This document shows, piece after piece, positions 43,666-54,524 of a stretch of DNA of 64,000 nt (positions within the stretch are counted from its first letter, which is position 1; each line of letters opens with the position of its first letter). This stretch comes from Mastigamoeba balamuthi (lineage: Eukaryota > Evosea > Mastigamoebida > Mastigamoebidae). Position numbers and translations under genes: made by a program. Under the pieces are notes generated by a model. The model saw nothing but the letters and a program-made list of their open reading frames with translations. It made no database searches and was not told the DNA's origin. The stretch is taken from positions 472,361-536,360 of the forward strand of contig CACRSC010000003.1 of the NCBI GenBank assembly GCA_902651635.1. Direction: 5' to 3'.

Positions 43666-45774
43666 TCACTTGGAGTGCGCCAGCATTTGTAGTTGGCTTG
43701 CATAAGGCGCCCCGGTAAGACACTCTGTCTTTGCGATGGCCTCGTCTCTTAGGCGTTGGAGGTTTAACGTCTGCGCCTCGAGCCTGCCAGTCTCCATTTC
43801 TATCTGCTGTATCTGCTCGCCCAGCGATAGGCACTCCTCCTCGAGTCTCCTCGCCTTTGCAAGTTCCAAGGAGCCGATGGTCTTGAGTCGCTCGGAGACG
43901 ATGTTGAGGCGCTCCATGCACTGAACAAACTCGCGCTCGATGGCCGACGTGGGCGCAGTGGTGCCCGCCGGGCTCGAGAGTATCGTGGGAGGCGGAGACG
44001 GCGATATTCCTCGCATGTCGTCCGCACCCATCGACTCGCAGTTGGAGCTGGGCGACCCTCCGCGCGACCGCTTCCGCGGGGGCATCACTGCGTACTCGGT
44101 CGAGGGTCGTGTGGGGTGCGGCGGTGTGATGTAGTGCTTGATGTGGTCCGCTGCAGAACTCGGCTGCGGCAGCCGGGCTGTGCTGAACGAGTGCGACGAG
44201 ACAAGTCTGTTCGCCTCGATGCTGGCCTCCTCCAAATCCATGCTGAACTCTCGCTGCAGGGCGTCTCTTGTCGCTGTGACCCTGAACCTGTGCTTTGACC
44301 GCGGCGACATCGTCTCCCAGTCCAGCAGCGCCGCCCTGCAGAGGCTCGTTATTGGCACCGCACAGCATAGCGTTAGGCTCGCCGAACCTCTGGTACGGGT
44401 CGCCCTTGAGCCACCTCTCGAACAGCGGCCAGGCGGGGTCGTTGACGATCGTCCCCTTGACAGACCGCATGAACCCTGTCGAGTACTGGTGCGGCTCGCT
44501 CTCCAGCTCGCCTCCCTTGCTCAGCGCCAGCGTCGAGACACTCGCAGCGCTGAGATGGGAAAGCAGCTCAGACCCGCGCATTCGGCCACCGACCGTGGTA
44601 CCTTTTCTTCTCGGGCGTAATGTTGACGACGACGAGGCGGTGCTTCACAGAGGCCACGGTGATGATGTCCCCAAACGAGATCGGGGTCGGCGTGGCGCCC
44701 GACTCGGCACCCTGCTTCCCGGGCACGACCAGCACGTGCGTGTACCACGACTCGGCGCCCTCGCCGCTCGGGCTGGGCCTCCAGCAGTTGTCCTCATCGA
44801 CAGTGATCAGCGCCCTCTACACACCGCAGCACAGCCCCGACCGTCAGGGGGAAACCACAGGCGCGTGGGGGCCCTGTCTTGGGGCGCTTGCCACGCACGT
44901 TGAACGGGCGCTCGGTCGTGGCGGACCGCGTGGCGTACGTGGGCGGCACTCTGGCGCCCAGCATTATGAGTTTCTCTCTGGCCGCCCTGTCTCTGGCCTC
45001 GGGCGAGGCGGGAGCACCCGAGGCGGCCTCTGCGACAGACACGACCCTGGCCTGGGCCCTCTGGTCGGCGCTCAAGGTGCCCCAGGCGAAAGCAGACCTC
45101 TGCGAGGCCGTGGCTGCGGATTCCCACGAGGCCAGCCCCGACTCGAGCGCCGCAGGGGCAGCCCCGGGCTTCGCTCTGGGCCCCCGGGCGCACCCGACCA
45201 CGCGGACAACGCAGCTCGGCGACACAGAGGCCGCGTAGGTTTCCTGGCCGTCGTGCACGAGCAGCTCGAGCGCCCTGCGGGGGCCGCGTCAGCGACAGCC
45301 AGCAAACAAGCAACACCCAGGAAATGCAACGAGGGATGACTCAACGCAGGCAAAAACAAGCAAGATCATTCCGGTTCAAATCTCCGCCCCCGCGCGCGCG
45401 CAACGGCGGGAGGGGGGAAGCGAAGTGGGCAGCGGCGCTACACCTCCGCGGACGCACCGCACGAGGACCCTCGACTGCTCGTTGGTGCGGCACACGGCGC
45501 CGAGGAGCACCGCGGCGCGGCCCCCGCTGACCTCGAGCACGTCGCCGGCCCTCAGCGCGAGCTCGGGCGGGGCGCCGTCGCGCTCCGGGGGCACCAGCCT
45601 GCACGCCGCGTACCGCTCGTCCCAGGCCCCCGCCTCGCCCTCGGCCGTCGGCAGCCAGCACTCGTCCTCCTCCAGCGCGATTACAGAACCCTGCGCAGAC
45701 CCCCCACCCCTCAGGGACCGGACAGGAGGGGGCCGGGAGGTGTGTGCTCGCACGTAGTAGGGACGGGCTTCCAT
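43666..45774 (-). CDS. Unrecognised protein with duplicated N-terminal domain
   Basis: Start ATG 45774 (MEARPYY), then after a 63-nt intron GSVIALEEDECWLPTAEGEA and the rest of domain 1 (RAGDVLEVSGGRAAVLLGAV). Further exons give ELLVHDGQETYAASVSPSCV and KRPKTGPPRACGFPLTVGAV. A later exon reads ALITVDEDNCWRPSPSGEGA, SWYTHVLVV and ISFGDIITVASVKHRLVVVN, clearly related to domain 1. The C-terminal part has a basic NLS-like stretch (MPPRKRSRGG) and a long coiled coil (MERLNIVSERLKTIGSLELA, LGEQIQQIEMETGRLEAQTL), ending at 43666. I know no family with this layout. It may be nuclear. Confidence 0.55.
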
Positions 45775-46019
45775 GATTCGGATGTTCCCCTTTGCCAAAG
45801 ACGCGCGCAGAGTACAGAGCACAGAATTTCGCAGGCTGGGGGGAGTGCTGCTCTTGCCGTTGGCTCACAAGTGTAGAGATAAAAATCTGACGCAATCCCC
45901 GAAGATCTTGTGTGTCCCACCGCTGCGAGAAATGAGAACGCAGACGGCCGCCTGTGGGGGGGCCCCCTGTGCAACTGGATCGGGAGGGGGAAGGTGTGTG
46001 TGTGGGGGGAGAGTCCAGG

Positions 46020-48273
46020 TCAGTGGCGGTTCCAGGGGAGTACGTCGTCAGGTATGCCGGGCCCGCAGGGGTCGCAGTTGCAGAGCGGGCAGAACTCCCG
46101 CGCACACGACTTGGGCACCGCGCGCATGCAGTAGTGGCACGTGACGCACTCCTCGCCGGCGGCCAGCCTCCTGCAGGCCTCCTCGGCGGCCGCGATGTCG
46201 GGGGCCCGCTCGGGGACGCCCCGCTCGCGCAGCACCGCGTGGACGGCGCGCAGGTCCTCGCAGGCGGGGCACTCGGCGAGCCCGTCGCGGGCGGCCGTCA
46301 GCGCGGGCACGAACATCCTGTTGGCGCAGTGCGCGCGGACCAGCCGGTACCAGCCCTTGGCGTAGGCCCTGTTCAGCGAGATGGCCGCCAGCGCGTCCTC
46401 GACGGCGCGGCTGAGCACGTCGGCCGGGTGCTCCGAGGCGCCGGCCATCGCCAGGCGGCACGCCGAGCGGTTGGCAAAGAGCCGCACGTCGCGCGCCGAG
46501 AGCTCGATCGCCTTGGTGTACTTGCGCTCGGCGGCCTCGAACCTGCCGGCGGCGAACAGCGCGTTGCCCGAGTCGCGCAGCCGCTCGGCGCGCTCCTCCA
46601 GGACCTGCGGGCCCGCCTGCTTGCAGACGTCCTTGTGGCCGGCCTTCCAGTGGGCCGCCTGGCACGCGCGCGAGCAGTAGAACAGGCACAGGCACCGCCC
46701 GCACTTCTTCAGGTTGTTGGGCGACCCGCAGCAGGCGCACAGCGTCTCCCTCTGCCCAGGGTCAGTCCCCGCGGTGCGCAAGGGCGGGGAGCAGCATGCA
46801 GACCTTCTTATCCGAGCGCGACGTGGGTGCGTGCGGCCTCGGCGAGGACGCAGACGACGAGAACGATGACGGCGTGGGGGCGACGCCGCCAAAGGCGCTG
46901 CCCAGGTCGCCGGCGGGTATCGTGAACATCTTGGGGGAGCGGTGGTCGCTGGCGCGCGACTGGAACGCAGCCGCGAGGGCGCGGTTGGCCTCGGCGACGC
47001 TGAAGTGCGTCGGGCTGTACTTGCGCGACGCGAAGTTGTCGGCCTGGGCGACCTTGGCGACGAGCTCCCTGTGCGCCGGGTGCGTGGCGTCGACGAGCGC
47101 CGGCATGTGCTTGCGCAGCGCGTCGTTGCCCATGCCGTCGAGCCCCACCGAGTCCTCGGGCGGGCACTCGAGCTGGCCGGCGACGCAGACGCACCTGCCC
47201 GTCGACCTCTCGGGGGCCTCGACGCCGACGACCTCGACGACGTGCCTCCACGAGTCGCCCAGGTCGTACACGTACAGCAGCCTGTCGCCCCTGCGCTCGA
47301 CGAGGTCCGACAGGAAGTAGTCCCTCGCGTCGAGCATGTCGACGACGAGGTGCACGCGCGCCGTCGCCGCGTCGACGGCCGCGCTGTCGGGCTGCCCGAA
47401 GAGCGCGCCGTCGCGCTGGTCGGCGAAGAGGAACGTGTGGTAGTTGCGCGACCAGCCCATCAGGGGCACGACGACCTTGTCGTGCAGGACGCTCAGCCGC
47501 ACGCCCCCAGAGACGCGGAACTCGCGCCAGATCGCGGGCTGCACCTGCCACACGCTGACGCGCAGCGTGAAGTCGCTCGCCCGCAGCGCCCTGCGCGCCC
47601 CGCGCTGCTCCTCGATCGCCCGGGCCTTGCGCTCCTTCAAGTACCGCACAAACTGCACTTCGGGCTGCCATACAGGGCCGTAAATCTCACGGCAGATATC
47701 TCGCCCCCACAGCACGCACAGATTCCCCCTGCAGGCAAAAATGCGAAAAAAGCCCGTGAGACGCGNGGCTGCCATACAGGGCCGTAAATCTCACGGCAGA
47801 TATCTCGCCCCCACAGCACGCACAGATTCCCCCTGCAGGCAAAAATGAAAAAGCCCGTGAGACGCGGCGCCAAAGAGGCGGGGGCAGGGCAGGCGCACGC
47901 CGAAGTAGAGCATCTGGGTCTCCATGATGCGCTTGACCTCGGCCATGCAGTCGGCGTCGGGAGGCTCGGGGAGGCCCCAGCCCTCGTACATCTGCGTCCG
48001 CTTGCTGCGCACGGGCACGAAGCTGCGCCGGGCGGGGCGGGCCAACGCGCGAGCGGGCACTGTGGTTTGCTGCTGCCCCCTGCCCGTGCCCGTGCCCCTG
48101 CCCCTGCGCCGGGGCCAGACAGCCAAGACGGCGGCCAGACGGCGGGAGTGGGGGGGAGCGAGAGGGGCGAGGGAGGGGGCGGCGCACGTGGCGGGGTGGG
48201 TGTAGAAGACCGGGTTGAGGCCGCGGCCGTCGTCCTGCGGGTGCATCGTCACGTACTCGGGACGGCGCGCCAT
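46020..48273 (-). CDS. pRiA4b ORF-3-like - MYND - TPR fusion protein
   Basis: ATG 48273 (MARRPEYVTMHPQDDGRGLN) begins a short exon set including QMYEGWGLPEPPDADCMAEV. The main exon holds a pRiA4b ORF-3-like domain: TLRVSVWQVQPAIWREFRVS, VPLMGWSRNYHTFLF, LLYVYDLGDSWRHVVEVVG and CVAGQLECPPEDSVGLDG. An intron (GTCTGCATG...CTGGGCAG) joins SRSDKK to RETLCACCGSPNNLKKCGRC, a MYND zinc finger continuing LFYCSRACQAAHWKAGHKDV. Next come TPR-like helices (RLRDSGNALFAAGRFEAAER, YTKAIELSARDVRLFANRSA, AYAKGWYRLVRAHCANRM) and a C-terminal Cys cluster (CHYCMRAVPKSCAREFCPLC). The pRiA4b domain is mainly bacterial and of unknown role. MYND-TPR proteins bind partner proteins, often in transcription. An assembly duplication lies in an intron. 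Confidence 0.82.
47663..47866. repeat. Tandem duplicate around the single N, probably assembly
   Basis: About 103 bases from GGCTGCCATACAGGGCC to GAGACGCG at 47663-47765 are repeated almost exactly at 47767-47866. The copies are separated by the window's only N and differ by a small indel in an A-run. It lies within an intron of the pRiA4b/MYND gene. The pattern is typical of two contig ends joined without merging. Confidence 0.85.
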
Positions 48274-48607
48274 GGCGGAGATCTGACGGGAACAAAAGTA
48301 ATAAATCTCTGGCAAGATATTTGTTGGGTTCTTTGTTGTTGCAGTTCCTGCCTGCGATCTGTTTGAGTTGTGCAGGCTGAGTTGATCCCGCGACCACCGT
48401 CCTTCTGGAGTCCGGTCACGGACTCGGCAAACGGAGATGTGACGTAGACAAAATCCCTTAATCCAGTAATATCCCGAGCTCTGTTCGAGTTCCACACTCG
48501 AAAATCGGATTCACATGTGGCAAGAAAAGCAGGGTTGGCAGCACTCGGAGTGCAGCTGAAGAGCCTCTGATCGGCCACCTTCTGATCAGTGGCCAAACAA
48601 GGGGCCG

Positions 48608-49353
48608 AGATTCCAGCACGACGTCTTCGCCGAGAGCGCATCCCTGCGACCTGTGCTCCACGTCGCGGGCTTGCACAGAGCGGCCTCGGGCTGCGCCCTG
48701 CAGGGGTCGCACACCGACCGCGGCAGGCGCTGTCGGCCCCGGAGGAGCGATCAGACTGACAGATATTTTCCGCTGCCCCAGATTCTTCGCGCGCACGTGA
48801 CAGGTGACGTGACGCCGATTTTCCCCCCCGCCGAAATCCCGCACACGGACCCCGCGAGCGGCAGGTGACGCACATCGACGCAAGGGATCCCGCAGTCCTC
48901 GAGCGGCATCTGCCTCGCGCGTCTGCCACAAAACCACGAGCGGCACAAGACCCAGAGGGCCAGAGCAACGGGCAGGGGGGAAAACAAATGAGGCACCCGA
49001 GCGTATCGGAGGCCCTGGACGGTACGGCGCCCCACGAACCCCCGCGCCCCGCGTCCCCAGCGTCCCCCGCGCCCCCCGGTGTCCCTCCCCCGCGACCCCG
49101 CGCTCCTCCCTGCGTTCCCGCGCCACCCGCCTGCTCTGCGGTCTTTTCTCTTCTGCAGCAGAGCCGGGGGGAATTGATTTTACCTTGGCACGGGGCGGGG
49201 CCGGGCACGTGGGCCTGACCAGTGCCGCTCCGTGCAGCTGTGCACGAGCTGCGCATGGCGATGCCGCGGGAGGAGGAGGCCGCGGGTGCCCTTGACGCGA
49301 TGCGGAGGCAGGCGCTTCCCAAGGCGGAGAGGCACCGGGTGGTGGACGCCGGG
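48608..49353 (+). repeat. Long inverted repeat, left arm
   Basis: This arm of about 746 bp is matched in reverse complement by 50123-50831. Shared landmarks are GGTCGCACACCGACCG, AAAACCACGAGCGGCAC, TTTTCTCTTCTGCAGCAG and GGCGGAGAGGCACCGGGTGG. Differences include single-base changes, an insertion of about 12 bp near the outer end (GAAGACGTCGTG in the reverse sense) and a block of about 20 bp near 49080. The arm ends inside an exon of the ARM-like gene. Confidence 0.9.
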
Positions 49354-50122
49354 GGGGCCCGGGCGATAAGAGAGGCGCTGCGGCGGCTGCGGCAGAGCCA
49401 GCGCGTATTCGAGGTCGCGCTGGGGGCTGTGGAGGCGGTGGCCGGGCCCGTCTCCTCTGCCGCCTCGAGGATCGAGCTCAGGGCGCTGGCGGTCGAGGTG
49501 CTCGACGCCTTTGATGACAGCGTGTTCGTCCGCGTCGAGGCTCCCTCGATGCGGACGACGCGCCTCATGTTCGACGCCGTCACGCACCTGCTGCTGGACG
49601 CGGACGTGCGCCTGAGCATCGCCGACGAGGTGCGAGTGATCACGCTGTGCATCGGGACGTTCATCTCCTGCCCGCCGGCGAAGGAGCCCGAGCTGCTGGA
49701 CAGCACCTGCCGGGTTCTCGGTGCGATCCTCGGCCGCAGCCCCGGGCCCGCCGCGGAGACCGTGCAGTCGTTCGTGCGGCTGTGCGGCCCCCATCTGGCT
49801 GCGCGGGTGGTGCGCGCAGGCGTAGAGGGCGACGGCATCGCTCGTTGCGCGGGGAGCGCGTGCCGAGTGATGGAGTGCTTGAGCAGGAGCGAGGGCGTCG
49901 ACGCGGTCGCGATGGACGTGGCGGAGGAGCAGCCGATCGCCCGCTGGGTGCTGGCGCTGGCCTCCAAGATCGCCCGGGCGGCCGAGGCCGCGGAGCAGCA
50001 GCGCCGCCGGCTCGGCGGGCACCTCGCGCTGCGGTCCGCCGTGGCAACTGCCAGCAACCTCGTCGTCCACGGCGGTGCCGGCCGGAAGCGCGTCGCCCTG
50101 GACCGCGGTCGCTTCGTGCTGG
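49255..50122 (+). CDS. ARM/HEAT-like helical repeat protein, partial
   Basis: An acceptor-like CGTGCAG precedes AVHELRMAMPREEEAAG, so an upstream exon is likely; ATG 49255 is only the first visible Met. The frame reads RQALPKAERHRVVDAGGARA, IREALRRLRQSQRVFEVALG, LRALAVEVLDAFDDSVFVRV, DEVRVITLCIGTFISCPPAK, SFVRLCGPHLAARVVRAG and ASNLVVHGGAGRKRVALDRG. Pairs of amphipathic helices and the VVDAGGARAI turn resemble armadillo repeats. The frame then enters the right arm of the inverted repeat, where it reads antisense to its own 5' part, so the true 3' end must be spliced out before about 50110 or the gene is truncated. A partner exon may lie at 51130-51550. Confidence 0.5.
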
Positions 50123-50831
50123 CCCGGCGTCCACCACCCGGTGCCTCTCCGCCTTGGGAAGCGCCTGCCTCCGCATCGCGTCAAGGGCACCCGCGGCCTC
50201 CTCCTCCCGCGGCATCGCCATGCGCAGCTCGTGCACAGCTGCACGGAGCGGCACTGGTCAGGCCCACGTGCCCGGCCCCGCCCCGTGCCAAGGTAAAATC
50301 AATTCCCCCCGGCTCTGCTGCAGAAGAGAAAAGACCGCAGAGCAGGCGGGTGGCGCGGGAACGCAGGGAGGAGCGCGGGGTCGCGGTGGACGCTGGGGAC
50401 GCGGGGCGCAGGGGTTCGTGGGGCGCCGTACCGTCCAGGGCCTCCGACACGCTCGGGTGCCTCATTTGTTTTCCCCCCTGCCCGTTGCTCTGGCCCTCTG
50501 GGTCTTGTGCCGCTCGTGGTTCTGTGGCAGACGCGCGAGGCAGATGTCGTTCGAGGACTGCGGGATCCCTTGCGTCGATGTGCGTCACCTGCCGCTCGCG
50601 GGGTCCGTGTGCGGGATTTCGGCGGGGGGAAAATCGGCGTCACGTCACCTGTCACGTGCGCTCGAAGAATCTGGGGCAGCGGCAACTATCTGGCAGTCTG
50701 ATCGCTCCTCCGGGGCCGACAGCGCCTGCCTCGGTCGGTGTGCGACCCCTGCAGGGCGCAGCCCGAGGCCGCTCTGTGCAAGCCCGCGTCGTGGAGCACA
50801 GGTCGCAGGGATGCGCTCTCGGCTGGAATCT
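50123..50831 (-). repeat. Long inverted repeat, right arm
   Basis: Reverse-complement copy of the left arm, about 709 bp, separated from it by a 769-bp spacer that is mostly exon. It includes an inverted copy of the 5' end of the ARM-like exon (about 100 coding bases plus upstream intron and leader). Indels relative to the left arm argue against a recent or artificial copy. Confidence 0.9.
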
Positions 50832-51132
50832 TGGGTGTTCAGGCTTTATCTCCATGCTGGAGGGCGGGCGTGCTAGTTTTGGAGCTGGAACGGGGGCCCA
50901 TCAGGCTTGGCAGAAGCTCGTAGATGTGCAGATGAGCAAAATAGGTTGCCAGTGTGCAGAGCAGTACTGATGTGGGCAAGCAAAGCTGGTGGTGGACCCT
51001 TTGAGATGCGGTTATGCCGTGCTGTGACCCAGAGCTGATTTGTGCATATCACCAGGCAGGCAGGCCACACGTCTTTCCGTGGTGCTGTTTCCGTGCGAGC
51101 TTTGTATACAGCACTGAGTGCATCATCGCCGT

Positions 51133-51550
51133 GGAAGGAGGAGAAGAAGATGAAAAGAGTGTGCGCCCTGGCCGAGCTCCAGAGAGCTCGAGCCCCTTCC
51201 GAGGCGGTAGGTCACCTCGCTGTTGCTGGGGGGCCCTGCGCGAGCTGCTGCCACCGGCTCATCATCGAGGCCACTGAGAAGCGCGAGCACGGCCTGCTGG
51301 CGACCGCGGTGCTTTGCGGCAGAGACCCAGAGGATCGGCTGTGCGCCTCGAGCCCGGGCCCCTGATCACGCCCTCGCGCTCAGGATGCACACCATCTGTG
51401 CCACTGTCGGGCGTCCGTCGAGCTGGAATTTGTCGTCCGCTGGGCCCTACGCGCCCGCCACTGTACTGGTGCCGCCCTCGCCTCCAAGGATGTGGTTGCA
51501 GACATCGCCAGCAAGCTCGGTATGACCGCGATTCTCTGTACACGGAGTCG
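51133..51550 (+). CDS. Possible 3' exons of the ARM-like gene
   Basis: Two coding-looking frames are seen: ALAELQRARAPSEAVGHLA with IIEATEKREHGLLATAVLCG, and then FVVRWALRARHCTGAALASK followed by DVVADIASKL. Their helical pattern resembles the ARM-like exon upstream. Splice junctions and a stop codon are not certain. It could also be an independent fragment. Confidence 0.3.
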
Positions 51551-51877
51551 TGTCTACGTGTCTCGTGCCTCGCTGAGCTCCGCGCATTGTCGCCTTGGCG
51601 GGTTACCGGTAGTGAGCGGGTCAGGAACCCAAATATCGGGGATTGGAAGTTGAATCAATGCGCGCTGTGCGGGCCACCGAAATGCGCTGTGCTGACTCTT
51701 ACCACCGCATCCGCACACCCGACCCCCAGTGCATGGCTGCCGCAACCGACGTCAGAGATCCCTCCAACGGTAAGATTTCACAGGGCTTCTTTCCCCCCTT
51801 TGCCTGTGTAGTGCACTTGTCATCTTTTCCACCGCACCGGCGTGCTGTGCCTGTGTTCCTCTCGGGGCTCCTCGACA

Positions 51878-54514
51878 ATGCATATGCACCGCCCGCGCGT
51901 CTCGGGCGGTCGGTTCACTCTGTACGCGGCCGTCGCCGGGTGGACGATCGTCTTCCTGTTCCTCGCGAGCTCGTGGCTGCCCTCGGGCCTGCAGGCCTAC
52001 GACACGCCCTCGGACACCGCCCCCAAGAGCGCCGCCACCGACGCCAGCGCCTCTGCGACCCCTCCCGCGGTCTGGCCCGCCAAGAGGGTCCGCCCCGCCC
52101 TCCCCGTTGCCCGACAGGGCGTTTTCCCTCAGTGCTGACGGCGCAGTGGACGTTGTGCAGATCCTCGTGTGGGGGAACCCCAACTACATGGGGCCCATCG
52201 CGGCGTCGTTCCAGCTCGGGCTGCCCGTCTTCCCGCTGGCAGACCTCGAGGGCAGCATGTGGGCGCTCGTCAACGCCACGGTGCAGCGCAGGGCGCAGGT
52301 GCTGGTGATCAGCGGGCTGCCGGCCAAGCCCCGCGAGGCGCTGACGGCGCTGCGCAAGGCGCTGCCCAGGGAGACAGAGATCGTCGTCGTCTACCACGCG
52401 TCGTTCTCGATGCACACGCACACGACCGAGGGCAAGATGGTCTACGAGGTGCTCGAGCTGGCCGAGCAGGGCGTGGTCGACAGGGTCGCGTTCCTCAAGG
52501 AGTCGATAGGTCAGTGGTTCAACCTGCACTGGACCGTGCGGCCCGGGGAGAAGGACCCTGTGATCTACGGCGTCAGCAACCCCAAGGTCGCCAGCGTGAT
52601 GCACATGGGGAAGTACTCGCTGCACGACGGCAAGACGCACGTCGGGGCATTCGTCAAGAATAGTCTCATCAAGAACCCGATCACGCAGGTGGCCGCTGCC
52701 TGCAGCATCCCCAACGTCGTGGTGCATGTCATTGGGCTGACGGATCGGATGCCGTATGTGAACGCCAAGACATGTGCCCCTGGCTCAGTCATCGTGATCC
52801 ACTCGGGCGTGAAGCCACTCGACATGCAGCTGATCATGTCGTCGATGGATATCACTCTCCATGCGACATTCACCGAGGCGTCTCCGATGCTTCAGCTTGA
52901 GAGCATTGCCGCCGGGGTCCCGTGCATTGCCACACGGACTTCGACAATGTATGATCAGGTTGTGCCTAGCGAGTATGCCCGGATGCTCACAGTTCAGTCG
53001 CCTGATGATCCCATGGAGCTTCGCAGGGCCCTGGTTAGTGCAATACCCCATATACACGAGCTGACAGAGGTGCAACCTGCATGGTTGGAGTATATCAATG
53101 TTAAGGCCCTTGCACAGTGGAGCAACTTTGTTCGGGCCTCAATTCCTGGGTGTAAGACTGCTGTGGTGCCCCCTAGCCAAGTGGAAGCAGCCCTGAAGAA
53201 GGGCTCCTACAGCGTATCTGGCAAGAAGCTCTGTTTTGTTGCTGTGTCTCCAGAGTCATGCAAACTATATCGACACTTTATCCGGGAGCTGAATATAGCG
53301 GAGGCACATGTCATTGAAACATCAAACTGTGGAGACGGTGGATTTGGTCACTCTGCTACAAGGCTGCATGGCGACTACTCTCTACCGCAGCCTCTTAGAC
53401 GGCAAAAACCCAGGGACACTCATTATGCAAGCAGGGCACTCCGTTCTGGACAGTTGTTTGCCAAAGAACTTGCAGCACATTCAAAGAAGTTAGATTGCTC
53501 TATCATTGAGATCCCAGATGTGAGAACTCCCTTCCTAAGCAATCTCTAATGATATTACAGTATGGAGGTTGGGCATCAGAGATGTTGGCAGACAGGGCAC
53601 TGTACTTGCCGGAATCAACTAGGGTGATCGTTCGATCCTTTGGAACCAGAACAAGAGCAGAAATGATGGATGACATACTGTTTCCACACCGTGGCTGGGA
53701 TGCTCGAAGGACCACAATTGCAATGAGAGAGAAGAGCCAAATTCTTCGTGCAGATGCTATTCTCTTGCCCTCTGAAAACCATATTCAGTATTACAAGCAT
53801 TTTTATCAGATCACGAATGATGCCTGTATAACTGCTCCATACATGAACTATTGGCATTCGGATAAAGCACACTGCAAAAATCGCTCTCTTTCAACGAAAG
53901 TCATTGTATTCGGGGATATTAAGAACTCAGAAGCTATGTCCTATGCACTACAGGAGCTTTCTGCCCTCAGGTCAAAGCACCCAAATGTCAGTATACTCGT
54001 ATTGGGCTCTACTGCTGCGCCTGTGGGTATTAATCTGACAGGAAATTCAGCCATATCTTATCGTGATGATGTCACAACTTTGGATGCTCTATGCACACTC
54101 ACCCAAGATGCCAGAGCTGCAATCTTTATTCCTCAGAATGACCTACTGAAAGACAGACCCCTGCAAGCACTGGCCTGTGGTTTGCCAATTGTTGTTCCAA
54201 AATCAGAGACTCGTTTTCTCAGCATTGAAAGTGATGCAACCTTCGGATATATTCCTTTTTCTTCTGCATCACTGGCATCAACCATCAATTTGCTGCTTCA
54301 GGACACTGAAAGGTATGAAAAGGCATGTGGTCTGACTTCTTCCACTTCTGCACCGCATGAGACACTGGCTGGGTTCTATTCTAATCTTGCAAAAAGGCTT
54401 GAGTCCACTGGAGTGCTCTCACCTACTACAATTTCTGATCGCTTGACTACTGCATTTAAGATAGAGAGCCTATACACTCGTTATGCCACAGGAGTACTTC
54501 TTCAGGATTTCTGA
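51878..54514 (+). CDS. Type II membrane GT-B glycosyltransferase with two GT modules
   Basis: ATG 51878 (MHMHRPRVSGGR) leads into a signal anchor FTLYAAVAGWTIVFLFLASS, so a Golgi-type protein is expected. After an intron, module 1 reads VVQILVWGNPNYMGPIAASF through VIVIHSGVKPLDMQLIMSSM, DITLHATFTEASPMLQLESI, AAGVPCIA, the usual donor-binding end of GT4-like enzymes. A 45-nt intron (GTGAGAACTC...ATTACAG at 53520-53564) joins IIEIPD to YGGWASEMLADRALYLPEST in frame. Module 2 ends ALACGLPIVVPKSETRF, the same kind of site again, with TVSILVLGSTAAP-like core strands. Stop at 54514. The donor and acceptor sugars are unknown. GC content drops sharply within this gene, from about 52800 on. Confidence 0.75.
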
Positions 54515-54518
54515 TCTC

Positions 54519-54524
54519 AATAAA
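54519..54524 (+). promoter_or_regulatory. AATAAA polyadenylation signal, GT-B gene
   Basis: AATAAA lies 4 nt past the stop codon, as for the CAF-1 gene. Confidence 0.5.

Noticed and set aside
50123-50970. Long frame continuing through the right inverted-repeat arm
   Set aside because: It is the antisense of the left-arm sequence; the apparent coding is a by-product of the palindrome.
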